From assembly GCA_963778465.1 (NCBI GenBank), contig CAVZUK010000003.1, positions 1,240,001 through 1,304,000 of the forward strand: a stretch of 64,000 nt of DNA. The letters run 5' to 3'. A model generated the notes under the pieces. The model saw only the letters and a list, made by a program, of their open reading frames with translations, had not been told where the DNA came from and ran no database searches. Position 1 is the first letter of the stretch. The number at the start of each line of letters is the position of its first letter. The position numbers and the translations under genes are program-made. Shown piece by piece: positions 18,141 to 26,810 of the stretch. This stretch comes from CAVZBW01 sp963778465 (GTDB lineage: Bacteria > Actinomycetota > Acidimicrobiia > Acidimicrobiales > RAAP-2).

Positions 18141-18239
18141 TCACTTCGGCCACCGCCAGACGCCGACCTTCTCTCCGAGGGGCGAGAACCACAGGCCAAA
18201 GCACAGCGCCGTGGCGATCGGAATGATGATCCAAATCAC
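18141..18239 (-). CDS. 32-residue single-helix membrane peptide
   Basis: A small minus-strand frame from GTG 18239 to TGA 18143-18141. After the initiator it reads IWIIIPIATALCFGLWF, an uninterrupted hydrophobic helix, followed by a short basic tail ending in WRWPK. GAGAGGA precedes the start by about 5 bases. It lies 32 bp downstream of the double-ABM membrane protein on the same strand, so may be a small partner subunit of that protein. Hydrophobicity, start signal and placement support it; no homology can be checked here. Confidence 0.55.
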   Translation of the reverse strand: MIWIIIPIATALCFGLWFSPLGEKVGVWRWPK

Positions 18240-18271
18240 GGTCTTCCTCTCGTGACGTGCTTGCTGACTGC

Positions 18272-19291
18272 TCAGATCTTCAAGACCTTCGCGTCAGGCC
18301 CGACGTATTTGACGATGAAGTAGAAGGAACAGACCAAGACCGCCAGCGCGACGATCATGAGGAACGCACCCTTGAGGTCTACCGTGCGAGGCGCGTCGGG
18401 GGCGGGCTGGATCCACCAGCCCATGAGCTTGCTCAGAATGGCCACGACCGGCCAGCCGAGCAGCGCAACGCTCAGGACGTTGCCGATCAAGTTGCCAAAC
18501 GCCAGGTTCATCCAATCGATCTTGGGATTCAAGAAGAGGATCTCCAGCATGACGATCGGGTAGAGGCCGACCAGGATGAGGTAGTTGAACTTCCAGGCCG
18601 GCGGAGCGGACGACCCCTCGGGGCGTTGGAAGTCGAACCAGCCCGAGAAGCCCGATTCCACCCGCCTCGTCTGAGTGTCGCGGAACATGCCCTCGCTCTT
18701 CGCCAAGAGCGCTGCCCGCTCTCCCGAGTCGAGCCACGCGTCGAGATGAACGTCCGAATCGAAGGCCACCATCGTCACCCATTGGTCCTGAACGTTGTCG
18801 ACCGGCGGCTGCAGTGTGGCACCCACGTACCCCGGCTGCCGGGATTGGGCAGCCGTGATCTCTGCGTTCCACCGCTGGAACGCGCCTTCTTGCCCGGGTT
18901 CGACGCTGGTCAGGATAACCGCGGTCGCCATCCGGGAGACGGGGCTCGGCGAGTCGAGGACCGAGACGGCTTGGTCACCGACTAACAGCTCATCGAGACC
19001 CTTGAGCGCCTCGGTCCGCTGGTCCGAAGCCAGCCACGTCCGGGCAAGTTCGCGAGTCTCGAAGCGCTCGATGACCACCCAGTCCTCTTGAGCCGGCGGC
19101 ACGGGTGGAAGGAGTTGATGGCTGATGAACCCGGGAGCTCGCTGTACGACAGTCCGGATGTGGTGCTGCCGACCGATGAATTCCTCGACGCGTCCGGGCG
19201 TGACCCGGGTCTGGATGACGACCGTCGCCGGCCCGCTTATCGGTTCGCTTGGCACGCTGCTACCGGACTTCGGCCAGCGTCTTTGGTCCAT
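18272..19291 (-). CDS. Double ABM-domain protein with C-terminal membrane helices
   Basis: About 339 residues from ATG 19291. Two antibiotic-biosynthesis-monooxygenase-like barrels occur in tandem: TVVIQTRVTPGRVEEF...PGFISHQL and TAVILTSVEPGQEGAF...PGYVGATL. The last ~130 residues contain three hydrophobic helices, including LILVGLYPIVMLEILF and AFLMIVALAVLVCSFYF. The family is known in actinobacteria and proteobacteria as membrane-anchored ABM proteins of unknown role. The chosen ATG has GGAGG just upstream and overlaps the upstream gene by 32 bp; a GTG at 19255 would avoid the overlap. Confidence 0.75.
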   Translation of the reverse strand: MDQRRWPKSGSSVPSEPISGPATVVIQTRVTPGRVEEFIGRQHHIRTVVQRAPGFISHQLLPPVPPAQEDWVVIERFETRELARTWLASDQRTEALKGLDELLVGDQAVSVLDSPSPVSRMATAVILTSVEPGQEGAFQRWNAEITAAQSRQPGYVGATLQPPVDNVQDQWVTMVAFDSDVHLDAWLDSGERAALLAKSEGMFRDTQTRRVESGFSGWFDFQRPEGSSAPPAWKFNYLILVGLYPIVMLEILFLNPKIDWMNLAFGNLIGNVLSVALLGWPVVAILSKLMGWWIQPAPDAPRTVDLKGAFLMIVALAVLVCSFYFIVKYVGPDAKVLKI

Positions 19292-20369
19292 CCCCTCCGG
19301 AGGCGTCCGTGCGCCAGGGCCACTCCTGGCTGTGGAACGGCGCCAAAGGGGGCATGAGGGGTTCGAGGCCTCGTGCCCGAGCTTCTTCGAGGATCCTGCC
19401 GTGGCCGGAGAAGACCATGTAGGCGCCACCCGATGCCGGCACCCGGCGGGCCATCTCGTTGGCTACTGCGTCCCGGGCCCCGGTCGAGAGCAGGTCGACG
19501 TCCATCAGGAAGTAGTCCTTGAAGTAGACCTTGCCGAGCGCTCGGTCCGCCACGATGCGAGCCAGCAGGTTCAACATCGTCTCGCGTTCGGTGGTGAACT
19601 GCGTCGTCTCGAGGAGGAGCAGGCGGTCGTTGAATGCATGGCGGCCAAAGAATTGCGCCATCACCGTGAACAAGATGTTGTTCGTTCTGGTCACGTACAG
19701 CGTGTTGGTCACGCCGTAGGTCCGTTCCCACGCGTCGCCAAGCAGTGCCTTCCACCCCTCGAGGACACCCATCCAGTGCGAGACCTGCAATTCGGCGCAG
19801 TAACCGATAGCGGTCTGCAGGAACGGCTTGAGCGGCTGGGCGAATTGCTCCAGCGCCGCCAGGTCGAACGTGCCGGTGTCGAGGCACCGATCCATGAAGG
19901 CGACGTTCGCCGTCAGGATCGACCGCACGGCCTCCCTGGCCGCGTCGGCGATCGGCAGGTCGTCGACGCATTCGAGGACCTGCCGCTGCTGCAGTCGGTA
20001 GGTCTCCATCGGAGATCGCCAAGCACCGCTGCCGGGATCGCCGAGGTGGGGCGCCGTCAGCTGGTAGATAGCCATCGCGCTGTGGCCGGTGGACTTCACC
20101 ACCTGGTAGCCGATCGGCGGCGCGGGTGCTTCCATCGGCACCTCGCCCGGTCGATAGAGGGTGAACTCACCACCCTCACCGGTGAACAACCCGAGGATCA
20201 CCGGACAGTTCGCCAGGAGGTTCTCCTGATACCGAACGAGTGCGGCGTCATAGATCCCCAGCATGGCATTGTCGAGAGCGATGGCCCGCTGGGCAGCCAC
20301 GTCTGCCGCGCTCGGTCGCTCCGGAACCGGAGTGACGACGTCCTCCAAGAACCCGGGTACCTCGGGCAT
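19260..20369 (-). CDS. Uncharacterised 369-residue protein
   Basis: Soluble, helix-rich protein with no recognised motif. Notable segments are NAMLGIYDAALVRYQENLLANCPVILGLFTGEGG written in two parts: NAMLGIYDAALVRYQENLL then ANCPVILGLFTGEGG, and the middle VTNTLYVTRTNNILFTVMAQ. No signal peptide. It is first in a minus-strand operon with the double-ABM membrane protein (overlapping) and the 32-residue membrane peptide. The grouping suggests a shared, undescribed function. Confidence 0.6.
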   Translation of the reverse strand: MPEVPGFLEDVVTPVPERPSAADVAAQRAIALDNAMLGIYDAALVRYQENLLANCPVILGLFTGEGGEFTLYRPGEVPMEAPAPPIGYQVVKSTGHSAMAIYQLTAPHLGDPGSGAWRSPMETYRLQQRQVLECVDDLPIADAAREAVRSILTANVAFMDRCLDTGTFDLAALEQFAQPLKPFLQTAIGYCAELQVSHWMGVLEGWKALLGDAWERTYGVTNTLYVTRTNNILFTVMAQFFGRHAFNDRLLLLETTQFTTERETMLNLLARIVADRALGKVYFKDYFLMDVDLLSTGARDAVANEMARRVPASGGAYMVFSGHGRILEEARARGLEPLMPPLAPFHSQEWPWRTDASGGDGPKTLAEVR

Positions 20370-20663
20370 TTGCTTTCCCGCCTTTCCATTTGGACGCGAG
20401 GACTCACTCTCGCGTCACGACGTTGACTCCTACTACCGAGGACGCCATCGGCGAGAAGACGAAGGACCGAAGCGTGGCCGGGAGGCCACGAACCCGCCCT
20501 TCTCGGTCCCCCGAGACGCCGGGAACGGTGCTTGACGCCGACGCCCACCCGCCATGCTGCGAACTCCCAGCTGGCAAGGCTAATTCTTTCCATGGATCTG
20601 TCAAGAGAGGTCGTCGCCGCGTGGGGTCGAAAGCGGTCCGCCATCCGTGACAAGGTGGTACCC

Positions 20664-22382
20664 ATGTCGTTCGACCTCGTTGTCCGGAACGGTCAGGTGG
20701 TGGACGGGTCGGGCCTCGGCTCCTACCGCGCCGACGTCGGCGTCGTAGGGGACCGGATCGCCTTTGTGGGCCGCATCGGGGCGAACGCGGCCCGAGAGAT
20801 CGACGCCGAGGGCCACATGGTCACTCCGGGGTTCGTCGACGGTCACACCCATATGGATGCCCAGGTGTTCTGGGATCCCAGCGGCGCCAACTCCTGCTGG
20901 CACGGCGTCACGACCGCGGTCATGGGCAATTGCGGGTTCACGCTGGCTCCGGTGCGGGACGCGGAGCGGCACCTCGTCGTGCGCAACCTCGAGCGCGCCG
21001 AGGACATCGACCCGAAGGCGCTCGCCGAGGGGATCGAATGGACCTTCCAGACGTTTCCCGAGTACCTGGACGCCGTGGACGCGCTGCGGAAGGGCATCGA
21101 CTTCGCCTGCAACATCGGCCACTCGGCCCTGCGCACCTGGGCCATGGGCGAGCGGGCCTTCGAAGGGCCGGGCACCGACCAGGACCTCCAGCTCATGAGA
21201 GGTCAGCTGGCCGAGGCCCTGCGGGCGGGCGCGATCGGCCTCTCGACCTCGCGCAGCCAGCACCACGAGACGTCGGATGGACGACCCGTGGCCTCCCGGC
21301 AGGCGGCCTGGGACGAGGTGGTCGGACTGGTCGACGTGATGAGCGAGGAGGGTGCAGGGATCCTCGAGATCGCCGACGACGGCATGGCCGCCGCCGAGCC
21401 CTCGCAGCGCGCCGGCGCCTTCGAGCGGATCACCGGCCTCGGTGCCCGGAGCCGGGTGCCCATCACCTTCGGGCTCGTGGCGACCAGGGCGGCGGCACCC
21501 CTTCTCGATTTCCTCGACCAGTCCGCGGCGGTCGGGGGACGGGTCATCGCCCAGACCCACTGCCGCGGCATCTCCGTGCTGCTCTCGCTCGAGACCCGGC
21601 TCCCGTTCGACCTGCTTCCTGAGTGGTCCCCCCTTCGCGCCCTGCCGCTCGAGGAGCAACTCGCGGTCTTGCGCGACCCGGAACGCTCCGCGCCATACGT
21701 CGACGCGGCCGTCGGTGGCGAGTACGGCGAGTGGTCGGGGGTGGGGGCGCAGGCTCGGCCACCCGACTTCGAGGGCATCAGGGTCTACCGGCACGGGCTG
21801 CCTCCCAACCCCTCCGTCGCGGACGTGGCGCGCGAACGCGGCATCCATCCCGCCGAGGCGATGATCCGGCTCTGCCTGGAGTCCGACGGCCGCCAGCTGT
21901 TCATCCAGCCGAGCCGCTACCCGCAGGACGAGGAGACGCTCCTGCGGGCGCTCCGGCACCCCCGGACGGTCATGACCTTCTCGGATTCGGGCGCCCACCT
22001 GAGCCAGATCTGCGACGCCTCCATCCACACGCACCTTCTCGGGCACTGGGTGCGGGACCGCCAGGAGTTCACCTTCGAGGAGGCCATCCGGATGATCACC
22101 CTGGCCCCCGCCCTGGCCTGGAACCTCACCGACCGGGGAATCCTGCGGGAGGGGATGAAGGCCGACCTCAACGTCATCGATGCGGCGGTCGTGGGGCCGG
22201 CCGTGCCCACGGTGGTCAACGACCTCCCCGGCGGCGGCAAGCGCCTCGAGCAACGCTCGCACGGCATCCTGGCCACCGTGGTGGGCGGCGTCGTCACCGT
22301 GGACCAGGGCAACCGGACCGACGCCACCCCGGGGCGCCTCGTCCGCGGCCGCACGGCGGCCGCATGGCGCGAGCACGGATAG
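20664..22382 (+). CDS. N-acyl-D-amino-acid deacylase family amidohydrolase
   Basis: 572 residues from ATG 20664, with AAGGTGG 6 bases upstream. Metal HxH at residues 61-63 (GHTHMD), the bridging Cys90 in GNCGF, and the late Asp in FSDSGAH are the D-aminoacylase ligand set. The C-terminal beta-sandwich closes with GMKADLNVID, typical of the family. Cytoplasmic. Hydrolyses N-acyl-D-amino acids or related N-carbamoyl compounds in the family at large; the exact substrate is unknown. A second homolog (33863-35529) is frameshifted. It converges on the methyltransferase gene. Confidence 0.88.
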   Translation: MSFDLVVRNGQVVDGSGLGSYRADVGVVGDRIAFVGRIGANAAREIDAEGHMVTPGFVDGHTHMDAQVFWDPSGANSCWHGVTTAVMGNCGFTLAPVRDAERHLVVRNLERAEDIDPKALAEGIEWTFQTFPEYLDAVDALRKGIDFACNIGHSALRTWAMGERAFEGPGTDQDLQLMRGQLAEALRAGAIGLSTSRSQHHETSDGRPVASRQAAWDEVVGLVDVMSEEGAGILEIADDGMAAAEPSQRAGAFERITGLGARSRVPITFGLVATRAAAPLLDFLDQSAAVGGRVIAQTHCRGISVLLSLETRLPFDLLPEWSPLRALPLEEQLAVLRDPERSAPYVDAAVGGEYGEWSGVGAQARPPDFEGIRVYRHGLPPNPSVADVARERGIHPAEAMIRLCLESDGRQLFIQPSRYPQDEETLLRALRHPRTVMTFSDSGAHLSQICDASIHTHLLGHWVRDRQEFTFEEAIRMITLAPALAWNLTDRGILREGMKADLNVIDAAVVGPAVPTVVNDLPGGGKRLEQRSHGILATVVGGVVTVDQGNRTDATPGRLVRGRTAAAWREHG

Positions 22383-22420
22383 CAAGCAATCGGGACTGGG
22401 ACGAGGATTTCGTCGACTGA

Positions 22421-23824
22421 TCATCCTGGCTTCTGGAAGACCAGCAGATCGATCCGCTCGTCATCGAACATGCTCAGCTGTGTACGAGACACCTCGCTAC
22501 CGGGCAGTGCGGCCAGGGCTCGTTGGACCGAAGCCGAAGAGGCGACGTAGTCCGGGCGGAGCGTCCACACCAGGTGCCCACCCGGGCGGACATAAGAGAA
22601 CAGCCGAGGGAGGGCGGAGGCATCGGCATGGCCGAAAGTCATGAGGCCGATGGCACAGACCACATCGAAGGACTCGTTCTCGAGCCCGCAGTCCTGGACG
22701 ATATCCCCCGGGACGAGGAGCTCGTAGATCTGACGCCCCCTCGCTCGGACCAGCATTCCCTCCGAGAGGTCGACGCCGGTGAGGTGGCGGACGCCACGAC
22801 GCCACAACCAACGACCGACCAGGCCCGTGCCACACCCCGCATCGAGCACGCGGACGGCGCCAGGATCCACGGGAAGATTCGCCACGGCCTCGGCGGCGGC
22901 TCTCGGTACATGGCCATAGGACGCAGCAAGGTCCTTGTCATACAGTCCGGCCCACACGTCGTAGCGCTGGCGGAGGGTCTCTCGGTCCGGGGAGCGGTAC
23001 ACCCACTCCACCGGATCTGTGATCCGACGGGCCCGCATCGAATGCCAGCCCACATCCCCTCGCTCAATTGCCTCGCACGTCCCGGTGAACGCCCGAGCCA
23101 GCTCGGGCGAGACGCCCGAAGCCAACTTCGTGAGGACTTCGTAGCTGCGGAGCAGGTGCGGCGTCAGGTCGTCCTCGTAGTCGACGTAGAGGCCGTGGCG
23201 ACCGAGGATCTCCGCATACCGGACGGGGTCCCAACCGGGTTCGAACATCAGCCGCTCGTAGACGTGCGTCACGGAGTCGGGATGCATTGTGGCGTCGACG
23301 GGCGTGACGAGATCGTCGAGCACGAGGAAGCCGTCAGGACGAAGGACGCGAGCGATCTCGGCGATCGCCTCCTCGCGTGCCTGCACATGATAGAGCACCG
23401 CCTGCGACCACACGTGGGTGAACGACCGATCCGCGAAGGGCAGGGCGCTCGCGGAGCCGGCGAGAAAGGCGGGGTCACCCGCCCCCAATCCGACGGCTCG
23501 CCTGGCGTTTCGGATCCGCACCGTGCTGAGGTCGATGCCGAGGACGGAACAGCCGAACGTGGAGCGGATCCAGCGCGCCACGGTCCCGTTGCCGCAGCCC
23601 AGATCGAGCACCCGGTCGCCCTCCCCGAGTCCGGCCAGATCGGCCAGCAGACCGGTGGAGCGGTCGTGCGCCGCCTTCCACGTCTCGCGGTCGTCGCCGC
23701 TGCTCGTGCCGTGGAACAGGCCCCAATGCAGAGCGCCGCTGGCATCCCAAAAGGCACGGTACGTACCGTCGTGCGTGTCGTAGAACCGCTGTGTGTCGAA
23801 CTCGGTGTACGGGAGCTCTGCCAT
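22421..23824 (-). CDS. Fused double SAM-dependent methyltransferase
   Basis: 467 residues from ATG 23824 with GGAGG 6 bases upstream. Two complete class I methyltransferase domains are joined. The first SAM loop is VLDLGCGNGTVARW (about residues 72-85) and the second is VLDAGCGTGLVGRW (about 328-341), each followed by its acidic ribose-binding strand (GIDLS, GVDLS). Just before the first domain, ALHWGLF resembles the WGxxxHxGLY element of sarcosine/dimethylglycine N-methyltransferases. The second domain resembles METTL27-like enzymes (VWAGLYDKD...Y). Transcribed divergently from the carnitine-type operon, 116 bp apart. Hypothesis: successive N-methylation of an amino acid to a betaine. Confidence 0.85.
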   Translation of the reverse strand: MAELPYTEFDTQRFYDTHDGTYRAFWDASGALHWGLFHGTSSGDDRETWKAAHDRSTGLLADLAGLGEGDRVLDLGCGNGTVARWIRSTFGCSVLGIDLSTVRIRNARRAVGLGAGDPAFLAGSASALPFADRSFTHVWSQAVLYHVQAREEAIAEIARVLRPDGFLVLDDLVTPVDATMHPDSVTHVYERLMFEPGWDPVRYAEILGRHGLYVDYEDDLTPHLLRSYEVLTKLASGVSPELARAFTGTCEAIERGDVGWHSMRARRITDPVEWVYRSPDRETLRQRYDVWAGLYDKDLAASYGHVPRAAAEAVANLPVDPGAVRVLDAGCGTGLVGRWLWRRGVRHLTGVDLSEGMLVRARGRQIYELLVPGDIVQDCGLENESFDVVCAIGLMTFGHADASALPRLFSYVRPGGHLVWTLRPDYVASSASVQRALAALPGSEVSRTQLSMFDDERIDLLVFQKPG

Positions 23825-23940
23825 CCCTCCGGACCCTCCCCGGGTATTCTTTCCGCGCAGGTGTCCAAGGGCAATAGACGAGTTCGGCCCCTTCGCGACA
23901 GGGCGGACCGGGGGAGCCCGACGGTTGGGCCCGAGGAGGC
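23825..23940. promoter_or_regulatory. Divergent control region
   Basis: 116 bases separate the methyltransferase start from the dioxygenase start, so the divergent promoters must lie here. GTATTCTTTCC at about 23842 is locally AT-richer. No clear palindrome is visible. Confidence 0.4.
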
Positions 23941-25014
23941 GTGGATGGAGTGACGGGCATTCAACCCGATCTGGTGCTTGTGCTCCCCTATGGAGACCTG
24001 CCCTTCGTATGGTTGCGAGACAACTGCCCCTGCAGTGACTGCAGGCACCCCCACCTTCACCAGAAGCGGACGCCTGGCGTCCCCCCAGCCGGCGTGCATC
24101 CGAGGAGCGTGCAGATCGACGACGACTCGGTGTGCATCGACTGGGCCGAGGAGCCCCGCCATCGCAGTCGGTACTCCCAGGAGTGGTTGCGCGCCCATCT
24201 CGACCGGGCCGCCTCGCCCAGCCCGGAGCTGTGGAACGCCGCAAATCTGTCGATGGCGCGCCTGGAGCTCCACGGATCTCCCCCGACGACCGTCGCCCTT
24301 GATGGTGCTCTCGACGCCATCGGGATCGCGCTGGTGCGTGGCCTCACCGAGGAGGAGTTTCAAGACTGGGTTCGCAGCCTGGGTCCCCCGCACCACACCG
24401 AATACGGGGAGTTCGCGCCGGTCTCGGTGTCTGCGGATCCGCAGGACCCCTCCGCGTGCGCCGACGAGTTGCTTCCCCATACGGACTACTCCACGTACAT
24501 GAGCGTGCCGGAGCTCGTCCAGTTCCTGCACTGCACGATCAACGACGCGGAGTGTTGCTCGATCTTCGTCGACGGCTTCGCAGTGGCGGATCAGCTCGGC
24601 GTCCAAGATCCGGCGGCGCTCGACCTTCTCTCCACGGTGCCGGTCCACTTCGAGCAGACGTATGCTCGCTGGCGGTACGCCTTCCGGGGCGAGGCACGGG
24701 TCGTCGAGCGCGACCTGGATGAACGGATCCGAGCGATCCGCTTTGGTCATGCCCATGCGTGGGCCTGGGAGCTTCCCCGCGATCTCGTCGTCCCGTACTA
24801 CGACGCCTATCGCACCTTCCTCGACCTTGTGCGCGCACCGTCCAACCAGTTACGACTGACACTTGCACCCGGCGACTGCATCGTGATCGACAACCGACGG
24901 GTGCTCCACGGGCGGGCCCACTTCGATCCCCTCCGTCCCCGCCGGCTCCTGATCGGCTACCTCAACCGCTCCTTCGTCGCGGCCCGGGCTCGCTTCGAGC
25001 GGTCAACGCCTTGA
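23941..25014 (+). CDS. Gamma-butyrobetaine-hydroxylase-like 2OG/Fe(II) dioxygenase
   Basis: 357 residues. The N-terminal DUF971-type zinc domain has WLRDNCPCSDC (Cys29, Cys31, Cys34) with His74 in RHRSRY as fourth ligand, as in animal BBOX1. The TauD-fold catalytic domain follows with iron ligands His180 and Asp182 (LPHTDYS) and distal His323 in NRRVLHGR, the BBOX/TMLD signature. The family hydroxylates gamma-butyrobetaine to carnitine or trimethyllysine. GTG 23941 is very close to GAGGAGG; GTG 23950 is an equally good start. The stop overlaps the TTG of the acyltransferase gene. Hydroxylation of a trimethylammonium acid is likely, exact substrate inferred. Confidence 0.85.
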   Translation: MDGVTGIQPDLVLVLPYGDLPFVWLRDNCPCSDCRHPHLHQKRTPGVPPAGVHPRSVQIDDDSVCIDWAEEPRHRSRYSQEWLRAHLDRAASPSPELWNAANLSMARLELHGSPPTTVALDGALDAIGIALVRGLTEEEFQDWVRSLGPPHHTEYGEFAPVSVSADPQDPSACADELLPHTDYSTYMSVPELVQFLHCTINDAECCSIFVDGFAVADQLGVQDPAALDLLSTVPVHFEQTYARWRYAFRGEARVVERDLDERIRAIRFGHAHAWAWELPRDLVVPYYDAYRTFLDLVRAPSNQLRLTLAPGDCIVIDNRRVLHGRAHFDPLRPRRLLIGYLNRSFVAARARFERSTP

Positions 25015-26810
25015 GCGTCACCCCGGCCTTTCCCCTCGTGCCGCTCCCGTCGGCCGCAGAGCGGTATCTCGAGGCGGTCGCACCGCTATGTTCGCCAGAC
25101 GAGATCGACCGAGAGATCCGGCTCGTTCGCGACTTCGTCCAGGGACCCGGCGGGCCGGTACAGAGCCGTCTCCAACGTGCCCTCGATAGTGGCACCAACG
25201 TTCTCGATCACTGGGCCCGGGAGGCGTACCTCGCCGACCGACGACCGCTGACCGAGTCATCGAGCTACGGGATCGTGTTCGTTCCGCTGGGTGTCCCACA
25301 CGAGACCCCCTCAGCCCTCATCGCCGCCAGCTACGCCGCCGCCATCGCCGAGGCCGCGCAGGCATCTCGTGTCGGCCAACTCGACGAGCGAGTCGTCGCC
25401 ACGCTCGGGTCCGCCCGCGTCCCCGGCCCGGTGCGAGACTCCGTGCGCGCGTACCCCGGTGCGAATCACGTCGTCTTTGCCGTAGGCGGGGGCTACTGGC
25501 GCGTGGATGTCATCGACGCAGGCGGAAGCCCCGTACCGTACCCGGTGCTCGTGCACCAGATACACGCCGTCATGGTGGGGAGCCGTGAACGGCGTCGACA
25601 TCGCGAGCCCGTACCCGTCGGCGCGGCGACCAGCCTCGATCGGGACAGCTGGTGCGGCCTCCGCGAAGCGATTCGCACGCGAAGCCGGCGCAACCGGGAG
25701 AATTTGGAGACGATCGAGTCCGCACTCGTGCTCATATCCCTCGACGACACGGACATCCGATCGGTGCTCCAAGGCATCGACTGGTGCTGGGGCGGCCAAC
25801 CCGCCAACCGATGGCGCGACAAGAGCCTCCAGATCATGGTGACCTCGGCAGGCCGACTCGGCCTCCAGGTCGAGCACACCACCGTCGACGGTGCCGGCAT
25901 CGCCCTGCTGCACGAGTTCCTTGTCCCGCGCATCTCAGCCCATCTCGGGTCACGGCCGGTCGAGCCGTCCGAGGCGATGCCCACCCGACCAACAGCCATC
26001 GAATGGGACGTGACCGGCGAGCTCGAGCAGAGATTGCGTGAGGCGGAGCGACTGGCGCGGCTGGCAACGAGCCGTTGGAACGTGGCCAGCCTCGAAACGC
26101 CGCCCATCAGCCCCAGCCCGGCCCGGGGCCACGTCTTGAGCCCTGACGCGCTGGTCCAATTGCTCTTGCAGGCGGCCTACACAAGTCTCTGGGGTCGGCT
26201 TCCGACGCAGTACGAACCCGTGGACATCAGCCACTTCCCCTTCGGCCGTACCGAGAGGATGCACACGGTCTCGCGTCGGACCGCACGGGCGGCCGAGCTT
26301 CTACGGGCGTCCAACGGGTCACCGCCACCCTCGCTCTCGGCCCTCCTCGAGCAGTGTGCCGTCGCTCATCGACGCGCCGTCGAACGCTGCAAGCGCGGAA
26401 CCTGGGGGCTGCGTCAGTTCGACCTCCTCGCTCACCTGGCGATGGGAGGTCCTACGCCCGACCTCGATTGCCACGGGACAGGGGAGCCCACCGAGAGCAG
26501 ACTCGATCCTCCATCGTCGGCACTGTTCCTCGGCGATATCTACGTCCACCGTTACTGCGAGGTCGATGTCTCGACGTCGTCGTTTAACCACCTCCTCCTC
26601 GAGGCCTTCGTGTTTCCGCCGCCCACCGAGACGGGGACGACCGGCGTCGCCTACCAGATCCTCCCCGAGTCGCTCCGGCTGACGATCACGAGCGGCGACG
26701 CCGGGGCCGCCGACGAGATCGCGCACCTGATCGCTCGCAACGCGGAGATACTCCGCCGGGCCCTGTCACGGGGCGCCGGATCACGACGAAGGGAGACGGA
26801 TGGTGGATGA
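25011..26810 (+). CDS. Choline/carnitine O-acyltransferase family protein
   Basis: 599 residues from a TTG overlapping the dioxygenase stop (TTGA), matching the usual ~600-residue length. The family opening is clear (RYLEAVAPLCSPDEI, then DHWAREAYLADRRPL). Catalytic His289 is in VEHTTVDG, the HxxxDG motif. The C-terminal STS motif at about 521-523 (VDVSTSS) is followed by GTTGVAYQI, both aligning with carnitine acetyltransferase where STS binds the carnitine carboxylate. The family moves acyl groups between CoA and carnitine; bacterial members are uncommon. Coupled translation with a BBOX-like hydroxylase strongly suggests its acceptor is made by that enzyme. Confidence 0.85.
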   Translation: MSVTPAFPLVPLPSAAERYLEAVAPLCSPDEIDREIRLVRDFVQGPGGPVQSRLQRALDSGTNVLDHWAREAYLADRRPLTESSSYGIVFVPLGVPHETPSALIAASYAAAIAEAAQASRVGQLDERVVATLGSARVPGPVRDSVRAYPGANHVVFAVGGGYWRVDVIDAGGSPVPYPVLVHQIHAVMVGSRERRRHREPVPVGAATSLDRDSWCGLREAIRTRSRRNRENLETIESALVLISLDDTDIRSVLQGIDWCWGGQPANRWRDKSLQIMVTSAGRLGLQVEHTTVDGAGIALLHEFLVPRISAHLGSRPVEPSEAMPTRPTAIEWDVTGELEQRLREAERLARLATSRWNVASLETPPISPSPARGHVLSPDALVQLLLQAAYTSLWGRLPTQYEPVDISHFPFGRTERMHTVSRRTARAAELLRASNGSPPPSLSALLEQCAVAHRRAVERCKRGTWGLRQFDLLAHLAMGGPTPDLDCHGTGEPTESRLDPPSSALFLGDIYVHRYCEVDVSTSSFNHLLLEAFVFPPPTETGTTGVAYQILPESLRLTITSGDAGAADEIAHLIARNAEILRRALSRGAGSRRRETDGG

